Below, one piece after another: positions 58,603-64,000 of a DNA stretch of 64,000 nt (positions are counted from its first letter, which is position 1; each line of letters begins with the position of its first letter). The notes below the pieces were generated by a model. The model was not told the origin of the DNA, ran no database searches, and saw only the letters and a program-made list of their open reading frames with translations. A program made the position numbers and the translations under genes. The DNA comes from Pinus tabuliformis (Eukaryota; Streptophyta; Pinopsida; Pinales; Pinaceae), in the NCBI GenBank assembly GCA_031772625.1, contig CM062811.1:651746871-651810870 (forward strand), written 5' to 3'.

Positions 58603-59939
58603 TATTTATGCTTCTGGTGGGCTCCCTTGGAGCCTTGGGGCAGGTTTTTCAGTATCTTAGGCTTTGAGGCTAGCATTTTTTCCAAAGTTGGTTGGCTGCC
58701 CTGAAGTTTCTCTTTGTAGGTCTCCTGCTCCCTTTTTTCCCTGTCAGTTTTCCGGCCTCTTGTTGATCTTCTTACCGAGGTATGGGACTCTCCTTCCTCT
58801 TTGATTCTTCCGTTTCCTGCTCTTCTTCCTCATCTTCTATAATCATACCTTTTGGGTCTTCAGCACTTGTTCCTTTGTGGGAGGCTGAGGGAGTACCTTT
58901 GCTTGTGGGAGCTGTTTTTTGAGCCTCGATCTCCTGAGTAGCTTCTGCCTCCTTTTGAAGCTCGCCCTCTTGTGTGTTCTTTGGTTGCGAACTCAGGGTA
59001 TCGTACTCTCTGGTTGCGAACTCAGGGGATCATACTTATTTTCTGGAGTGGATTTGATGGGGATCTGCTAGACAGTGGCCTGATGGGTTCCTTTGCCATT
59101 AGGGCCTCCCTGCTTCTAATTCTTGGGATAAGGTTTGGATCGCTTGACTTGATTCCTTCCGTCCTCTTTCCCTGCATAGCCTCATTGTTGGTCGGGCAGC
59201 CTCTGGCGAAATGACCATAAACATGGCATTTCTGGCATTTGAAGGACAGCTGCTCATAGTCCAGTTTCTGCATATGCGTCCAGCTTCCGACCTTTATTGT
59301 GATGGCCTCTGGTAGTCCCACCTCCAGATCTACTTCTACACAGATCCTGGCACAGTCATACTGGTCCTTGTTGTTCGCACAATCTATAAATTTCCCCAGG
59401 GCGTTTTGAATGTGCCTCAGAGAATCCCAGTTCCAGCAGTGCACTGGGAGATTTGGGAGCCTGAACCACACCGGGACTGCTTGGGGCACATCTACTGCCG
59501 GATTGAAGTTCGGGGTCCATTTATTCAAATACAGACCCTGAGGGCCCATGAAGTAGGGGCCATTTTGGAAGATCAGGTCTTTGTCTTCTTTTGATGTGAA
59601 TTCGAAGAGGAAGTATCCTCTCCCCAGAAAGTAAGAGGTGACACTTTCTTTGATCAGCGGCGTCCAGTTTCTGTTGACCCAGCGTTCAGTGGTTTTTGGG
59701 GATGGCTATAGCCCAGTGAACAGACCGATGAGAGCCTGTTCAGCCAATGACAGGGCAACTTGGATCGGGGTTTCTGGAGGGAGGGAGATCACCGGAATAT
59801 CGTCCAATCTTTTAACAAATTTTGCAGCTTTAGTATTTTTCTTCTTTGGCAGCCCAACCAAGAGCCTATTGAAAGCCTCAGAAGGCAAGATTGGTGGAGG
59901 AGGCGGAAGAGACGCCTGGGGAGTGCCCAACCCCTCCAT
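58602..59939 (-). pseudogene. LINE1 ORF1 (copy C)
   Basis: As in copy B, with the conserved TAG (59706-59708), the B-type 1-bp deletion near 58801 and a private Arg-to-Cys change (KFIDCANNKD). The TAATG overlap with ORF2 is retained at 58600-58604. Confidence 0.85.
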
Positions 59940-60822
59940 GGTCACAGTCCCTGGAATTGGGTCAACCGGCAACTTGATCCATGAAAGTCAAGCCACAGCA
60001 AGCTCAGGCGGACAGGTTCACAGGAGCCAGGCCAGCAAAGGGCGGGGGCTCACTATCTGCAACTTGCGAAAGGTGCGGATCTCGGTTTTTGTAGGGCCGA
60101 GGGTTGCAGAGCTCTTCCAACCAACTAATCCTCTTACACAATACTATTGTCCTTTAATACATTGAAATATTTTTTAGTTGCACAATGATTTATTATTTTG
60201 TCATGGTTTTGAGATAGTATGATCTTGTTCATGGGTGTGAGATTTGAGATTTTTCCTAGAACTTTGATATGAAAAAAATGGAAATGTTACATTGGGTTCA
60301 CATGTTCAGGGATTATTGTTCATGATTGTTGTTGTCGTAATATTAGCCAAGGGAAGGTAGTTATGTGTATGGTTGATTCATCACTCTATATATTTATTCT
60401 TTAACCTGTTGTGGTTTATTTGTGATCTCAGATATAATATTACTTTGTGCAGTGAATGACTACAATTGTAGTGTCTGGGAGGGTCGAGTGGAGATAATAT
60501 CTTAGGAAATGCGGAAATGTAGATGCAGCGCAGAGGATGGGTGAGTCATGTTTTTTTCCAACAAAATAGTGTTATTGATATTTGTGTGCTCAATATTTTC
60601 TCCTTCTAGCATGGTTCTCAGGTAGTACGACTCAGATGATATACATAAAATGGTATGTTTAAATTTTATTTTTTTTCCACATCACACGCACGCCCTCACA
60701 TAAAATTCCCCATAGAGGAGGATGTTAAGGTTGAGCAAGCAAGCATCTTGAGCTTTCGACCAATCAACCATTAGCACTGGCCTCATGTAAACTCTTATAC
60801 ATGTTTTGTTATGTTTTCTTAG

Positions 60823-63800
60823 GCTGCTCTTGTGAAAAACTCAACTGTATCAGTGAATTGTTGTATTTGGAACCCAGATGGGGCAGTCCTTGGTAACTTA
60901 ATCTATACTCATATTCATTAATAAGATGCTTTGATATCATTTGCTTCTTTATACAACAATGTGAGTGATTTGTAATAATGCCACCAATAGAATGGTGTGC
61001 TACGCCCTCTATTCAGATACTGACATGCCTGCATTTCTGCATTTGTGTTATAGGAGTTGTGTTTTCACATATATTCTTATACTATGGCAGGTGATTTGAG
61101 ACAACATATAGAGGTTTGCTTACATGCTTAAAGCCAATCTGTACATTCTTGTAGGTCTGTAAAATTAAGTTTGTATTGAAAATATAATTTATTACTTATC
61201 TGACATGCCTGCATTTGTGTTATAGGAGTTGTTTTTCACATATATTCTTGTCATGTGTCAAGACTCATTCTAATAGTTGTCATTTACTTATCTGACATGC
61301 CTGCATTTGTGTTATAGGAGTTGTGTTTTCACATATATTCTTATCATGTGTCAAGACTCATTCTAATAGTTGTCATTTACTTATCTGACATGCCTGCATT
61401 TGTGTTATAGGAGTTGTGTTTTCACATATATTCTTATCATGTGTCAAGACTCATTCTAATAGTTGTCATTTACTTATCTGACATGCATGCATTTGTGTTA
61501 TAGGAGTTGTGTTTTCACATATATTCTTATACTATGGCAGGTGATTTGAGACAACATCTAGAGGTTTGCTTACATTCTTAAAGGCCAATCTGTACATTCT
61601 TGTATGTCTGTAAAGCCCAATCTGTACATTCTTGTATGTCTGTAAAGGCCAATCTGTACATTCTTGTAGGTCTGTAAAATTAAGTTTGTATTGAAAATAT
61701 AATTTATTAACATTGATATAATTTAAACAGATTGACGCACATGCTAGTGGTGTGAATAATATTGCTTTTTCACACCCTAGATACTATTTCTTCATAATAA
61801 TTACATGTGGGGATGATTAGACCATCAAGGTAATCTGCTTTATCATGTGTCAAGACTCATTCTAATAGTTGTCATTTACTTATCTGTATATGAAAAAGAA
61901 AAAGAAATATTGTCTATGGTTGTAGGTGTGGGATGCAGTAACTTGTCAAAATCAGTACACATTTGAAGGCCATGAAGTCGCTGCATATTCTGTTTGTCCT
62001 TTCCAGTAAGAAAATATTCAGGTACTTTGTTCCTCGAGTCCTGAAGAATTTATGTGAATTGCAGTTAAGGACTAGTTTTGAAATACATTGCATATTCTAT
62101 TTTTGTTTGATGTTTGGCTTTCTGTGAAATTTTGACCATATGGCAAATACTTTATTGCACTAAAGATAGATGGATTATGAATCTTTGTTTGTATGCAGTT
62201 TATTTTTTCTATAGCTATTGATGGAAAGATCAAATACTGGTTGTATGATCTTGCGGGATCTAGGGTGGATTATAATGCTCCAGGCTTTATAGTGTTGATG
62301 GAACAAGGTAAAATGTTAACTTGGAATGGTGTTTAGTTTGTAAAATGTCTTTATGAAGATCTGAGTTTTCCTTTCTCCAATTTTCTATATTTGTTGTGTC
62401 AAGTCGATGTCCTTTCTGAAGTATATAATCATTTGTATTTTTTATTAGGCTCTTCTGTGGAACAAGTAAAGATGGTGATTCATACCTCATTGAGTGGAAT
62501 GAAAGTGAGGGAACAATCAAGCGTACATATTCTACAATTTGAGACAACCATGAATAAGTAAAGATGGTGATTCATACCTCGTTGAGTGGAATGAAAGTGA
62601 GGGAACAATCAAGCGTACATATTCTGCAATTTGAGACAACCAGGAATAGGTTCTCAGCAGCTGCAATTTGAGACAACCAGGAATAGGTTCTCAGCAGCTG
62701 GTGATGAATTTCAAATAAAGTTCTGGGACATGGATAACACCAACATCCAGACAACAATTGATGTTGACGGTAGTTTGGTAAGACGTTATTTTTGGAAATG
62801 ATGATGGTTTGTTTTTAGAGTTTCAAAACATTATTTCAAGTTTTCTTGATCACATCTCAATGTATAATCCTCATGCTATTTCCAAAAAAATCCCAGGCTA
62901 GTCCTCGCCTTCGTTTCAGCGAAGATGGTTCCCTGTTGGCAGTCACAATGAATGACAATGGCATAAAGATCTTATCGAATGCAGAGGGATTTCGCTTAAT
63001 TGGCATGCTGGAGAGTAGATCCTTTGAAGGAACGAAGGTGCCACCAGAGACAATGGCAACAAAGGTAAATTCTTCTTCCATGCAAATTTACTGCGTACAT
63101 GTTTTTAGAGTTTCAAAACATTATTTCAAGTTTTCTTGATCACATCTCAATGTATAATCCTCATGCTATTTCCAAAAATATCCTAGGCTAGTCCTCGCCT
63201 TCGTTTCAGCGAAGATGGTTCCCTATTGGCAGTCACAATGAATGAAAATGGCATAAAGATCTTACCCAACACAGAGGGATTTCGCTTAATTCGCATGCTG
63301 GAGAGTAGATCTTTTGAAGGAACGAAGGTGCCACCGGAGACAATGGCAACAAAGGTACATTCTTCTTCCATGCACATTTACTGTGTACATGCACTACTAA
63401 TTAATGGTAAAGTTTAAACCCTAACTAATTCATTTTTACTATGCAGACTTCAATTGCGAATGCCATGCCTCCTGCAGTCACTGCTCCTGGTTCCCTTCGC
63501 AATGTTGTAGAACGTTCGGACAGGCTTCTGGTTCCCTTCGCAGTGCTGTAGAACGTTCGGCCAGACTTCCACCTGCATTGTCAATGATCAATTTTGTAAG
63601 AGCATTCTGAATTTAGCATATTCAGTTTAGTTTGTTACATATATCTTATCATTTTCTAAACTTTCACTCATAATCCAGATATTGTTGCTTTCGAGTTTGC
63701 ATAGGATTTTGTTCTTTTCCCCATTCACATGCTCTATTAGCCATTATTTATATTGTTGCTTTCGAGTTTCCATATAGCATAGGATTTTGTTCTTTTCCCC

Positions 63801-64000
63801 ATTCACATGCTCTATTAGCCATTATTTTGGCATATCTTTTATAGGAATACGATGACATTATCAATGATGTCTAACAATGCTCTGATATTCGAGACAACAT
63901 GTGTGCAGAGCAGTATAGAGTCTAGACAGACAGTCCGACCCCAGATGTTAAACGAAGGCTTTTAGATGAGGTCACAGACAAGAGCAAGAACAGGAAATTG
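60823..64000 (+). pseudogene. TPL: TOPLESS/TPR WD40 pseudogene (copy C, cut by window edge)
   Basis: Collinear with copy B (offset 23,651) from the first WD40 exon through the 83-bp duplication zone, then leaves the window. It shares most substitutions with copy B ('aatcccaggctag', 'aacacagaggg') but has the 'gctgctcttgtg' variant of the second copy-A exon and a private Pro-to-Ser change ('cttatcgaatgc'). Confidence 0.88.

Larger units (their letters stand above)
54134..60130 (-). mobile_element. LINE1 (copy C)
   Basis: Same insertion, with target-site duplications at 54116-54133 and 60131-60148. Its 3' half (54,134 to about 56,722) shares derived substitutions with copy A, including the TAG in RGLRQ. 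From about 57,224 onward it shares substitutions with copy B, including the linker TAG and the ORF1 1-bp deletion. Confidence 0.93.
52786..64000. repeat. large tandem unit, copy C (partial, runs off the window)
   Basis: Collinear with copy B at an offset of 23,653 bp (23,651 after LINE1 indels). It includes modules b-f, LINE1 and about half of the TOPLESS-like pseudogene before the window ends. It lacks the 1,770-bp duplication seen in copy A. Confidence 0.92.

Noticed and set aside
3915..64000. Pure assembly artefact (the same reads placed three times)
   Set aside because: Not excluded without reads, but private indels (1,770 bp in A, 222 bp in B), private nonsense changes and the mosaic SNP pattern of C are hard to explain by simple duplication of one sequence.

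Overview
The window is nuclear DNA of a land plant. The evidence is intron-bearing fragments of a TOPLESS-type WD40 corepressor, a plant carboxylesterase (CXE) fragment, and L1-type LINEs with the plant layout (DUF4283/CCHC ORF1; ORF2 with endonuclease, RT, zf-RVT and a plant-type RNase H). The long AT-rich, retroelement-rich sequence with decayed exons would suit a large gymnosperm-like genome, but that is a weak inference. I see no intact, clearly functional protein-coding gene and no tRNA, rRNA or CRISPR array.

Layout. 1-1483 is low-information intergenic DNA with one 231-bp-spaced direct repeat and a TATA-like site. 1484-3554 and 3752-11900 are two diverged copies of an unrecognised segment built from repeated exon-like modules of 75-77 nt. 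The second copy is split by a LINE. From 3915 to the right edge the window is a head-to-tail array of one large unit: copy A (3915-29132, 25,218 bp), copy B (29133-52785, 23,653 bp) and partial copy C (52786-64000). A and B differ in length mainly because A carries a private 1,770-bp tandem duplication and B carries a private (AT)n-associated duplication of about 222 bp.

Each unit holds, in order: (i) exon-like modules; (ii) LINE1, a nearly 6-kb minus-strand L1 with an 18-bp target-site duplication and several disabling mutations; (iii) a TOPLESS-like pseudogene (WD40 half only, plus strand) in which most exons or introns are locally duplicated; (iv) AT-rich spacer; (v) a CXE fragment enclosed by an inverted repeat; (vi) a minisatellite of short hairpin-forming units; (vii) more AT-rich spacer and an (AT)n tract; (viii) LINE3, a heavily decayed plus-strand L1 of another family (ORF1 plus endonuclease); (ix) LINE2, a truncated minus-strand relative of LINE1 that ends exactly at the unit junction.

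These genes do not appear to work together. The interest is structural: duplication at every scale from about 30 bp to 24 kb. The order of events can be read from an empty LINE site, shared nonsense mutations, mosaic SNP patterns among A, B and C, and a 3-nt microhomology at the unit junction. Two features of LINE1 bear on expression: a TAATG stop/start overlap between ORF1 and ORF2, and an in-phase A_AAA_AAG heptamer where the endonuclease reading frame changes.
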